Shown one piece after another: positions 13,301 to 23,200 of a stretch of DNA of 64,000 nucleotides; the stretch's first letter is position 1, and every line of letters starts with the position of its first letter. The position numbers and the translations under genes are program-made. Under the pieces are notes generated by a model. The model was not told the origin of the DNA. It did not search any database and saw only the letters and a program-made list of their open reading frames with translations. The DNA comes from Atopsyche davidsoni (taxonomy: Eukaryota > Arthropoda > Insecta > Trichoptera > Hydrobiosidae), in contig JAILWY010000009.1 in NCBI GenBank assembly GCA_022113835.1, positions 12,128,001-12,192,000 of the forward strand, given 5' to 3'.

Positions 13301-14759
13301 TTAAACCCTAAAATTAGTCCGTCTCCAGAGTTCGATGATGATGATGAAGGTAACTTATCGTCATGGGACTTACCTTTGTTGCAAAAAGAAAGCCAAATAC
13401 TTCCTGAAAGGTACCGGTAGTAACATATTTATTTGGATTGTAAGTAGCAATACCAAGTAATAACATAGTACTTTTTAAGTGACAACAATTATTTAGTTTT
13501 AAATAATTTACAACAGGTTCAATAAATATAAATATATCTTTTTAAAATTTTGATTCATGGTACACTTTGATTGTGCACTTGTAATTTTACATCTACAGCA
13601 CTTATATAGTATGTTCTTCACAGTAATAAATTATTACAACCCAAAGCTCTCACCTTAAATTTTTCCTCACAATTGTATTGCATTAGATGGTTTTCAGCAC
13701 AGTCTATTTCACTCAATAACATGTGCACTATTTATTAATTGTTATTAGATATTCCATATTTCTCATATCTAAAGACAGCTTTAAGTAAACATTTAACATA
13801 ATTTATTTAAAAAATATTTATACACACATAAAAACAACAAAAATATTTATTGTGAAGGTTTGCTTCATCTGATGATCGGCCATTAGGAGTATCTAACCAG
13901 CGACAAATACCCGACCGTCAACTTTCCTCCGCTTGGCACAGTGTTCTTCCTGGGATGCCTTCCAGTCAGGCATCGCAGAGAGCTCGCGGCAGCCTTATTA
14001 GGTAACCAAAATCAATTTAATTTTTTTTCAGACAAATTGAATATTTTATCTACTAGATATAATAATATCACTTTGTGATCAAAATTGTGATAGACATTTT
14101 TTTTGTATTAGCTGTCAGATGAAACGGCTCGGACATTAGGTAAAATGCTTAGAATAATTTGATTGCCCGCCAGATCAGATACTTGTTACAAAATTTTTTT
14201 TTTTTTGGCACTATCAATAATTTAAATACAAAAATAATGCAGTAAAATAAATTTTATTGTTCTTATACTTCCATTATCAAAGTAAAAAGTTTAAAAATAA
14301 CATAAATTACTCACTAGTTGTAAATTTTATTACAGTGGCAGAATAAACGAGCTATGTAATCCTGGTTGGAAGAATGGCATCGATCCAAACCATTACGACC
14401 CGACAACAGACTTAAGACGTATTCTACGCCAATCACCTGAGTTAGCTAATAAACCAAACAATTTGCGGCTTTCACCGCAGGCAGCGCGGGATAGATCCAT
14501 TCCTGAAATATGTTTAAACAGTGCTAAAGATCATTTTGTTGATGAAGACAATATCAACGGCCCCTTTAACTTCAGGCAGATGCTTCGCCCTACCAGAGGA
14601 CCCACGGAAAGCCTGCGGAAGAGAAAAGGACTACCTTCTCAATCTAAAGGAGCTTGGAATTTCAAGCAAGCTTCAGAGCTGTCTAAAATACCTATTTCTT
14701 CTAACACTGCCTTTAACAAGCAACGTCCTAGTGTTAAAGTAGATAACCATTACCGTTAG
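6282..14759 (+). CDS. Myo3: Unconventional myosin-III (MYO3-type kinase-myosin)
   Basis: Class III myosins join an N-terminal Ste20-like protein kinase to an actin motor. In vertebrates they work at the tips of actin protrusions, and NINAC acts in fly photoreceptors. I assembled 21 coding exons with GT/AG borders and matching phases: 6282-6434, 7112-7267, 7647-7928, 8168-8470, 8547-8828, 8908-9096, 9189-9391, 9479-9659, 9737-9887, 9964-10174, 10390-10685, 10769-11064, 11563-11837, 11923-12088, 12168-12417, 12505-12633, 12714-12847, 12962-13146, 13318-13410, 13858-14001, 14336-14759. They give about 1500 residues with no internal stop or frameshift. All kinase and motor signature motifs are intact, so the gene looks functional. 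The motor and tail resemble MYO3A/MYO3B more than Drosophila NINAC, although automatic pipelines may call it NINAC. The name is sure at class level. Exons 19-20 have the weakest splice sites. Confidence 0.93.
8547..12088 (+). CDS. Myo3: Myosin-III exons 5-14: motor domain
   Basis: Residues 299-1048. A basic linker leads into the motor entry ([20 protein letters not shown]). The P-loop GESGAGKT is at 433-440, switch I NSSRFGK at 485-491 and switch II DIFGFE at 714-719. The TEDS-rule position falls at Glu659 or Thr660 by my count. The FVRCLKPNE strand is in exon 13, and the relay/converter blocks IRIRQNGF and [16 protein letters not shown] are in exons 13-14. Loop 2 spans the exon 12/13 border and is rich in Ser, Thr and Lys. 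Every nucleotide-binding motif is canonical, unlike my memory of Drosophila NINAC, whose P-loop and switch I are altered. ATPase activity and movement are therefore expected. Confidence 0.92.
10229..10307. repeat. (AT)n microsatellite in myosin-III intron 10
   Basis: About 79 bases of uninterrupted AT/TA inside the intron between exons 10 and 11. It lies directly before a 48-base palindrome. Confidence 0.95.
10317..10364. repeat. 48-base perfect palindrome, intron 10
   Basis: AAACAAAGCATATAGATATA and its reverse complement meet head to head through an alternating TA centre, giving two 24-base arms with no loop. It may have grown from the neighbouring microsatellite. Confidence 0.9.
12168..12847 (+). 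CDS. Myo3: Myosin-III exons 15-17: neck with three IQ motifs
   Basis: Residues 1049-1219. IQ1 is [14 protein letters not shown] (about 1052-1065) and IQ2 is [16 protein letters not shown] (1079-1094). A charged, probably helical stretch rich in Lys, Glu and Arg follows. IQ3 is [18 protein letters not shown] (1168-1185). The segment ends in LGIFSKQ, and exon 18 adds Ile, giving IFSKQI. I remember the same word after the third IQ of vertebrate MYO3A. The IQ motifs should bind calmodulin or a light chain. Exon 16 begins at a tandem TAGCAG acceptor, so isoforms may differ by one Ala. Confidence 0.85.
12962..14759 (+). CDS. Myo3: Myosin-III exons 18-21: tail
   Basis: Residues 1220-1500, low complexity and probably disordered, with an acidic patch EFDDDDE in exon 19. 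Exon 21 carries [12 protein letters not shown] (1435-1446) followed by a basic ESLRKRK. This resembles the espin-binding [Y/F]-[D/N]-F-R-x-x-L-R motif of vertebrate MYO3 tails and the PFNFKAMLRKT I recall from [16 protein letters not shown] (1383-1393) and AWNFKQAS (1466-1473) look like weaker versions. The protein ends in DNHYR and shows no hydrophobic PDZ-ligand terminus. Exons 19 and 20 rest on weaker splice sites (donor GTACCG; acceptor TGTGAAG), so their exact edges are less certain. Confidence 0.78.
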
Positions 14760-14956
14760 ATTAATATATATTTTAAATTATAAAAATAATGTCCATATGA
14801 AAACTGTGATTATACATTTAAAAATGAAATAGTCTACAAAAATATTTTAGGTAAAGTTCTATACCACTAAATTTTTAACTTTAAGATATTTTCTATCTAT
14901 AAGTATTTAATTTTATCAAGAGAATTGAGAACGCTATTTAACATAATTCAATTTTT

Positions 14957-14982
14957 AATAAAACCAAAGATATAGAAATAAA
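14957..14982 (+). promoter_or_regulatory. Candidate poly(A) signals of myosin-III
   Basis: Two AATAAA hexamers, at 14957-14962 and 14977-14982, lie about 200 bases after the TAG stop. Such hexamers are common in AT-rich DNA and a further one lies near 15170, so the used site is uncertain. Confidence 0.45.
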
Positions 14983-16370
14983 TCACTAAAATAATGGATA
15001 AGAATGGCATAGTTTTATATAGTATATAAAATAACCACTTTTAGCAAGTGAAAGCCTTTTATTTTTTAATCTTGTGTTGGTGTGAGTTTAACTTTAGTAC
15101 ACATTGAAAAACACAGTAAAATTATTTATTTGGTAGATCTGAGATAAAAAATATTTTGTGGATATTAAATAATAAAGTTTATGTTCCAAATCAATAAGGA
15201 TATTTCAAAGTACCAAAAAACAAACACAAAACAAATTTCAATTAAAACGTTTATTTAATACTCTTAAATAATATTGCTTACAACTATTTATGTAGGTATT
15301 TCAAAAATAAGACATTCATTTTGTTAATCAATAATTTATTAGAACTTATTTTTAAGTACAAAACTACTTAAAAAAATATTAAAAATTAAACTGTATTTTC
15401 TAATTCATTTGAAAATTCTTTCTTAAACTTTATTTAAACTTAAAAAAAACATACATTGATGGTAGAATGTATGTTAACAATAATTTATGAATATTGTATC
15501 AAAATATAATAATATTGTAAACAGAAGTAAAAAAATGTCTGTTAAGATCTCATTCTTATAAATGTGTATTAATATAATTATAATTTATATATAATATAAT
15601 GTTGTGCATCTTTTTTTTTGGTTAAATTTAATTTTAATCATGTGATATTGTGCCAATGACTTGAAATGAAGAATAAAGTTGGTTGATTTATCATAAAAAT
15701 ATTGTTTTCCTACAAAGAAATCATTGAATACTCAGTGCATATGTACACAAATACATAACAGATATACAATAAACTTAATGCCTTCAACTCAAGTACACAT
15801 TTTAAAGTTTGTTTTTTTAATTACACAAAGAAATTTAAATATATAAAATGATTTAAATATTTTTATTTTATAAGTACACAACAAAATCATAACTATAATA
15901 ATACCCATAGTATAGTGTCCCAAAATTCATGGAAGACTTTAATTTTGCGCCATTGTGCGGAATCGACCAGTCTGATGATGCCTCCAGTCCAAAAGATGCA
16001 CCAAACACTGACACGAAACAATGAATTTGTTTCTCAACAATAACTTGTTAATCTTCTGAACCCCAAATGCGACAATTTTGAATAACTAAGCCCCATATAC
16101 TATTTTATACACAAACCATATACTGTATACTTTTGTAATCAAGCAATTTTTAATTATAAACCTGTCTTCCATCAAAATTACTTCTTGCGTGAATTTTGAG
16201 ACACTAATATAAATTATAAAAAAATATGTTCGTGTTACAAAAAATCCCTTAGTTTTGTTACTAATTTACAATATTTGTTAAAATGTCGTTTTAATATTAA
16301 CTGAGTATCAACATCGCACATCACAATATCGAAAGTCAATTTTTTTTATATAAGATTCATTATTTTCTTT
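14983..16370. other. Myosin-III 3' flank / intergenic DNA
   Basis: Strongly AT-rich with no open frame of note and no recognised element. The slightly GC-richer stretch 15925-16090 was read on both strands and gave no protein I could name. Confidence 0.6.
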
Positions 16371-16374
16371 TATG

Positions 16375-16500
16375 TTGCTAGGGTTGTGCTTATAATCCGG
16401 TGTGTGGCTGCCCCTTCTCCTGCGCGCGGGTAGAGGGGCTTACAACATGTGGTTTAGGTGATAGCGTAAGTGGATTTCTCTATTTTTGTTATTGAGATTT
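16375..16500 (+). repeat. Dispersed GGGGCTTACAA repeat, copy 2
   Basis: Starts GCTAGGGTTGTGCTTATAAT, has the GC-rich core CTCCTGCGCGCGGGTAGAGG, then GGGGCTTACAACATGTGG and GGATTTCTCTATTTTTGTTA. It matches the 16925 copy word for word in several places. The nature of the element is unknown: no terminal repeats or coding sequence are visible. Confidence 0.8.
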
Positions 16501-16597
16501 TTACTGAAAAATATGTGTAAAAAAAAAAAACCCTCGTCACGTTCAGAAAGATTGAGTACAGTCAACAAAGACTCAGTGATTAATAAATACGACTGAC

Positions 16598-16660
16598 AAG
16601 ATGCGGCTTAGGCGGAAGTGCACATGGGTTTCTTTATTTTCGTTGCTGAGTTTTTTTAGG
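16598..16660 (+). repeat. Dispersed repeat, 3'-part copy
   Basis: GATGCGGCTTAGGCGGAAGT, then GGGTTTCTTTATTTTCGTTG, match the last third of the copies at 16375 and 16925. The GC-rich core is absent. Confidence 0.65.
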
Positions 16661-16924
16661 GAAAAATATTCTTAAAAAAAACCTTTTTTGTATGCGTTTA
16701 AAAATAAATTAAATGCATAAGGGAGGACAAATATTTAGAGACATAACAAAACATAACAAGAGGGTAAACTGAGTGGATTGGATGAAATTTCGAGTGTATC
16801 CACGAGCGGGTAGCGGCGCACTTTAAATGATTCACGACTCGAATAACGCGACCGATGCTATAGTATAGATCTTCCACGAAAAAAAATGAATTTAAATTTC
16901 AGAACTGTTTAATTTTCTTTTAGT

Positions 16925-17058
16925 TAATTTACAATAGTTGCTAGGGCTGTGCTCACAACGCGGCATGTGACTAGCCCCCGGTCTTGCGCGCGGGTCGCGG
17001 GGCTTGCAGGATGTGACTCAGGCGTGCATGGATTTCTCTATTTGGTAACTGAGTTTGT
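16925..17058 (+). repeat. Dispersed repeat copy just before alpha-catulin
   Basis: Contains GCTAGGGCTGTGCTCACAAC, the core GTCTTGCGCGCGGGTCGCGG, GGGGCTTGCAGGATGTGACT and GGATTTCTCTATTTGGTAAC. It is the longest relative of the 16375 copy and ends about 120 bases before the alpha-catulin ATG, so it lies in the likely promoter or 5' UTR. Confidence 0.8.
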
Positions 17059-17177
17059 GACCTCCGTGAAGAAGTGTTACTCCGAGGCATCCTGAGTCCG
17101 CAGTTCCCGCTCCAGATGGCGCCCGCCGGACTTCCGGGCAGACAGCGCGGCGCACGGCCCGGCCCGGCACTAGAGAA

Positions 17178-17264
17178 ATGGCGTCCGACGATCCGCCAAA
17201 TTACAACAATCTCGAAATCAAGACGAGATCCATCGAGCAGACCCTCCTGCCGCTGGTGAAATTG
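17178..17264 (+). CDS. CTNNAL1: alpha-catulin exon 1
   Basis: The ATG at 17178 follows a GC-rich leader. It encodes MASDDPPNYNNLEIKTRSIE and then QTLLPLVKL, ending at the donor TTG|GTGAGC in phase 0. The segment from LEIKTRS onward is the conserved start of the catulin/catenin fold. The first 11 residues are not conserved, as is usual for the family. Confidence 0.9.
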
Positions 17265-20200
17265 GTGAGCGACCGTGCTATCGAGTATACTAAGTGCCGT
17301 ACGCGATTTTTCCAAAACGTCACGAGCGTTGTTTATTTGCGGCGCAGCTCTCGCGCTGGCTGTCAATCGGGCGTATTTTGGGCACACCTCTTTTTAATGG
17401 CAATATTTACTCCCGCGCTGGCAAGCTTGACATTTGCAGCAGGGATGGAGCTAAATGTCAGGGCTTGTTTTTGGATTCCGCTGTTTTTTCGCGCACAAGT
17501 TGGATCCGCAAGACGGACACATAACCAAGAAAAGCTCACCGTCGCCGGAAGCTCCGCTGTATAAATAGGCACCGAGATGTTTTTGACGTTTGTGTTTCTG
17601 ATCGCGCGTCGCGTTACTCGTCCTCGTGCGAGCGCTCCGGTTGGCGCGGGCGGAGCTCGGGAGAGAGCTCAGGAAAGAGCTCGGGAAAGAGCTCGGACAT
17701 TTTTGTTTTGAGTTCCCGCCATATTTCGCGAGACGGTCTGACGAGAAACTGTTGCGCGCGTGCCAGGGCGGCTGCGCGGGCGGCCCTCGAGCCCTTCACC
17801 CGCGCGGCGACGCGACTCGCGACCGCCTCGCGATCGGCCGATACCGTCATCTTACTTTTGGTCTTTTTTGTGGTTTTGGGCTCTCTCCCCTTGTCGCGAC
17901 ACGACTCGTCCTCGACCCGACTCGCCTGAACGACTCCCGACTCGCCGTTTGCTCGGGCGAGGCCACAAAAAAACACCCTAAGTGGAGGGAACGCTATCAG
18001 CGGATCGCGAGTCGGTCGTGAGTCGCGTCGCCGCGTGTGAGAAGGGCTTCATTGATATCGCGTGCATTTTCCATTTCACTCGGTTAAAAGGGAAATCCAT
18101 CAAGGCTTCTGAACCGAAAGTAGCCATTGTGAATCGTTGTCATTCATAAATTGAAGCGAGCCAAAATTTCACTGACACTATCATCAACTGCTATGTAAAT
18201 TTTGAAACTGACTTGTTAAAAATGTTACAAAACAAATGTTTTTGTGAAATTTAAAAAACGAACGAATCTGTAAAGCAAAAATTATTTTTAAAAAAAACAA
18301 GTATATTGTGTTGAGAATATTTTAAATATTAATTATTAAGATTCGTTAATTTTTTATGCGACCACTCGCGTTTAGAAATCATAAATTCTGAATTATATCA
18401 ATTCTAGGTCAATAGAGCACAATAGTATAAAGTACTCATACAATTTTAATTATAATAAATTTCGAGCACAAATCAAATAAAACGAGTCCGGTAAAGACAT
18501 TAGTGTAATTAGATTAATTGAAAGTGAAAATGTTACCCGCCGTGTGCCGTGCGCCGCCACGTGCCATGTTTGTTGTCGCCGCCGGCGCGCCCGCCCTCGC
18601 CAGCGTTAACGATTCATCTATGAAAATTAACATATCGACTGTTTTCATAACAGAAACTCGCTCTGATTTTTCGTAAATTATTTTCTCAAATCGAATCCGA
18701 ATCGATATTCCCGAGCGTAACCGGAAAATGTTGAAGTTCCCAGGCGCTTCACGATTATACTCGATATTGTCACTTTTGAATGGGAGGCGTGTTTTTTAAC
18801 AACGTCCTGAATGTGTTGTCGGTTATTTTTGGATTGCGAGGGATTTTCACAGTAATAATCGCCAGTATTGTCTTGAAATCGTTGCACTTTGCCCTGAAGC
18901 CGGCGGAGGCTCGCGCCAGGGTCGCGACCGGAGGAGCACTGCCTGGCGGCCGGGCTCGAAAGTGAGGCCCGGGGACAGAAGAGACGAAGTTGTGATTCGC
19001 GGCCCGGTCCAGGTCCGACCATCTTTTCCGAAAATAATTAAGTATATTTTAGACGTTTAAAAAAACTGAAAACTCAAACAACATCCACGCTAGGTCGTTG
19101 CCTTCTCTAAAAAAGTGTCTTGCTGTTAGTTCTTGTATTCCTCCAAACATATGTAATCTACCTGCTAGCAAACTATTTTATCATTTTTTGTGATTTTTGA
19201 TCAAACTAGCGTAGTTCTAGATTTCTATAAATTCAACCAATTCAGATATGAATCACAATATAATTTGACTGTCTTTCTAATAGTTTTCATCTTTAACGGC
19301 TTGCTTGTATTGACTCTGTTAAACAATTATTTTTATCCATGATTATCTCATTATTTTAAATGACCTTCTTGCTCTTGCGTGCTCTTATTCTGTCGACAGT
19401 GTCACTGACAAATGCACATTCAGTCGTAGTTTTTCTCGGAAATTTAACATAAAATATTGAAACTCAATAGTCAGAGCGTCATACTACGTGTCTTTTTATC
19501 ACACCTGCTCTAAGCGGTGATCGTTTCCACCCATTACCAAATTATTTGTGAATTGCTTTAGTATATGGACAGGTTTTTGTTATGTCGCATGTATTATCGA
19601 GCTATGCTACGCATCGCTACCGACAGCAACTGATTCATTTGAACCATGCATTGCTCGAAAAATGGTCAGAATGGGACGCGAATAAATGATATTTCACCAG
19701 ATCAAAACAAATCCGGCAAAAAGCGAGGCAATACTCTTCCAGATACCTGCCAAACAAACACACCCCGACAACATCACCCTAGACAGAATCAACATACCAT
19801 GGAGAAAAACGGTCAAGTACCTCGGCCTCACACTTGACCGGAAACTCACCTGGACCCCACCCGTAAAGACCACTGCCAGCAAAGCCAGAGCAGCAACCGC
19901 AATCCTCTCCCCATTACTCTGTAAAAAGATCAAACTCTCTCCCTCCAACACAATCCTAATCCTAAAAGTAATGATCTGTCCCATCCTTACCTACGCCTGC
20001 CCCATCTGGGGTTACATCGCACCTGAGAGGCTTAAACCCCTTCAAGTCATCCAGAACAAAGTCCTCCGATGGGCACTGAACGCCCCGCGGTTCGTCCAAA
20101 ATGCCCAACTCCACAGGGATACAAACACCGAGACGACCCACGAGGTAATCATCGACCTCGCCCACTCCTTACAAATATCAACATCCCTTGTCCCAAACCC

Positions 20201-23200
20201 TTCGATTAGCCACCTTCTAGAATACAATCTGGAAGATTGCCTCTACCAAAAAAGGCCAAAAGTAATCCCCCCACCTCGACCACCCCCACCCCCTCCCCGT
20301 AATCCAGCCGCCCACAACCACCCACCCCAACACATGACCCCACGGTGACACACGCCACCAAGCCAGAATGAAGGCGTTGAAGAAATTACATTTTTTCCTG
20401 TCCCGCCACAAAAGCAAAAGACAAAAAAAGAAACCAGATCTGGCCCATTCCGATTATCACACGTTCCGGTCGATGGCGCATGCCTTGGCTGGGCTACACT
20501 CGGCCAATTTCGAAGAGAGGGAAAATTGGTTGTATGAATGGTTTCGGTCGTGGACTCGCCACGGGTCTTCGGCTTGACCCTCGCGAAGGCTGGCGGAGGG
20601 TAGCGGAGGGTAGCGGAGGGTAGCGGAGGGTAGCGGAGGGCCGCGGGCCGCGGTTGGGGCGGCCTGGCTTCCGGGCGGGGTTGCGCGCGGCAATATCGAC
20701 CCCGCAGGCGCGCGCCGCCGACAACAAACCAGTCGTCCATCGGCGGCAGCGCGCCGCGCACGGGTCCGCCACGCCACTCCGCACCGCGAGCGAGCGGCGC
20801 GGCACGCTCGAGGGCCCGCGCCCAGACCCGCGCCCAGACCCGCGCCCAGACCCGCGCTCAGACCCGCGCCCAAACCGCCCGCTCCTAGGCCAGACCCACC
20901 ATGGGGGACGTCACGGACTACTGGCGCAGCGGCGCCCAGGTACGGCTCCCGGCCTCCCCCGGGGCGTTGTTGTCATGTTCTCGTGTTTTCATCGCTATCA
21001 CCCCCGGGAACTTCGGAGTTGATTCGGCGACCGCGCCGATTGACCCAGTGCTTTTTTTTTTTAAAAACGCCGCCTTCCACATGGCCGACCCGACCTAACC
21101 TAGTCCGGGATGACCTTCCTCGGAGCGTTGTCACGATCAAATCTAGTGTTATTGTTTCCCTCTCGTTTTTAAATTTAAAGAATATATTAACGGTTACGGC
21201 GATCGACGGCTCCCGTTTGCGATTGGTGTTTCAGTTAAAATTGCATGACACATGCACATGGCTAACCTGACCTAACCTCTAAAGATTTTTATTAGATAAT
21301 TGTTATAATTTGTGCTTTTGACGTATCCGAATCATAAATATGAAGATATTTCACAATCGCAATAATTAACGATAGCTATGAATTTTCAATGCTTTGCGTT
21401 GAATAATACCCCTTGTCCAATCTAACCTAGCCTATTTTTGATCCCCCTTCAGGATGCTATTGTGATCACTCTGCGCGTATTTATTGCAACCCTATTGGAG
21501 AAACTGAAGTTGATTCATGATCGCGATGATTGATGGTTCCTATCTGTAACCAACGCCTTCGGTAAAATATTAGATGCGTGAATAATATGCACACGCTTTA
21601 CCTGACCTGAGCTCTTTTCTATCAAGATTGAGATTTGTATTTTATTTTAAATATATAATATTTAGCACAAGTTGACATATGATTGACGACTCGTATCTCG
21701 TATCTGTAACCGGTGCCTTGGTTAAATTATGCGACCCATAAAAAATCTGCACATGTTTTGCTTTTATGTTTTTATTAATTTAAAAATAAATTGGCTGTGT
21801 TTTTGTGCATCTCCTTAGTGTTTACAATTTAATCGTGATTGGAGACATCTTTTCGTTTTGTGAATAACCACTCAAAGTATTACATAAAATGAAAAATTCT
21901 AACCTTACTTTGGAATATATCCTTCAAAACAATTACAATCGAATAATAATACTGTCACTTAAAAAATTGGTAATTTATGGTGTCAATGATTATTTTGTTT
22001 TTTCTCACTAGCTAAAAAATTACTCGCACAGGTAAAATCTCTCTATAAATAAATAAACCAATAAAATAAAACATAATACACAAACCGTCAATTGAAAATT
22101 TCATATCAGATAATTCATGCAAGTTACAACACATATGTAATAACCTTCAAAAATTATTCACTTAAAATAACTATAAAAATTTATTGTTTTAGAATAATAT
22201 ACAAAGTAAACTAATGAGTTATTAAAATACGGTGTACTGTGTATAAAAGTTAATCACACTGTTAAATATAATTTAATATTTACATAATGTATTGTTGTAA
22301 ATCGATACAACTGTTTATTCAACAAATAATATGTTACGGAACAGCTAATAACATGCATTAACGTTGTACAGTTTATCGCTACCATAATATTCGGTAACTA
22401 GCAAATAACTTCTTTTTTTTCATTGTTTACTTACTTAAAAAAAAAAAATTATTACGGTATTTGCTAACTACAAATTAGTTGTCAGTTGTGTTGAACTTCA
22501 TGTAAGCAGCTATTATAAACAAATGCTTATTGCTTATTGCTAAAATAAATAGCATCGTGTGTCTTAAATTTTCATGACAGTTTTTTTTTAATTTTGAAAA
22601 TACCCCGAGAGGAATTCAAACCCTTTTTTAAAAAAATGTATAAAAGTCTTGTCACCCTTCTGAGTGTTACATTATCCTGCATTTGAGATTTTTATTATCA
22701 CCTAAAAAGGCTTTTGTACTCATTCAAGCAGAAAATAAAATGGCCGAGGTCTCCGGGGTGGCGCTCAGCTCCGCGGGGCATCCCTCGGCCGCCCCGTGTG
22801 AATGAATGAGCCGTGGAGAATATTTGTTGCCCTGCCTTTTGAGGTCACAATAACGGCGTGTGCCTAGATTTCCACTGCCATTTAAATAATACACGTCCTA
22901 ACTATTATCATTGTGTATTAGTACTTAAGAAATTCAATATTTTTGACAGAGAGTACTTGGTGGAATTCCATTTTAATATTTTTGAATAAAATACTTGAGT
23001 GATTTTCTACATTTTTATTTTTATTAGTGACCGGTTTCGCCAACCTTTCACGTTAAAATCACATTAGCCCTTACCACCTGACAATCATTCTCTCTCTTTC
23101 CAACAACCTCTCCCTCTAACAATTGTTTACCTAATTGCTTATTATTATATATAAAATCTCACTCTGTTTGATAATGCCAACGTGAAAGGTTGGCGAAACC

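Larger units (their letters stand above)
20580..20900. promoter_or_regulatory. GC-rich island before the alternative exon
   Basis: About 320 bases rich in CpG in an otherwise AT-rich intron. It contains a five-copy 10-base repeat and a five-copy 12-base repeat and ends at a strong Kozak ATG. This looks like a possible internal promoter. Open frames on both strands are by-products of the repeats. Confidence 0.45.

Noticed and set aside
15925..16090. A slightly GC-richer block suspected of being a transposase remnant
   Set aside because: Neither strand gave a sequence I could match to a transposase family with confidence.
17614..18021. Overlapping open frames of 70-130 codons on both strands after alpha-catulin exon 1
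   Set aside because: They are caused by GC-rich DNA with few stops. Composition is Arg- and Ala-rich in every frame and no family fits.
18678..19022. 114-codon minus-strand open frame
   Set aside because: No domain recognised and it lies within intron 1 of a + strand gene. It looks compositional.
20243..20873. Long minus-strand frames over the LINE end and the minisatellites
   Set aside because: They are shadows of the Jockey frame and of 10- and 12-base repeats.
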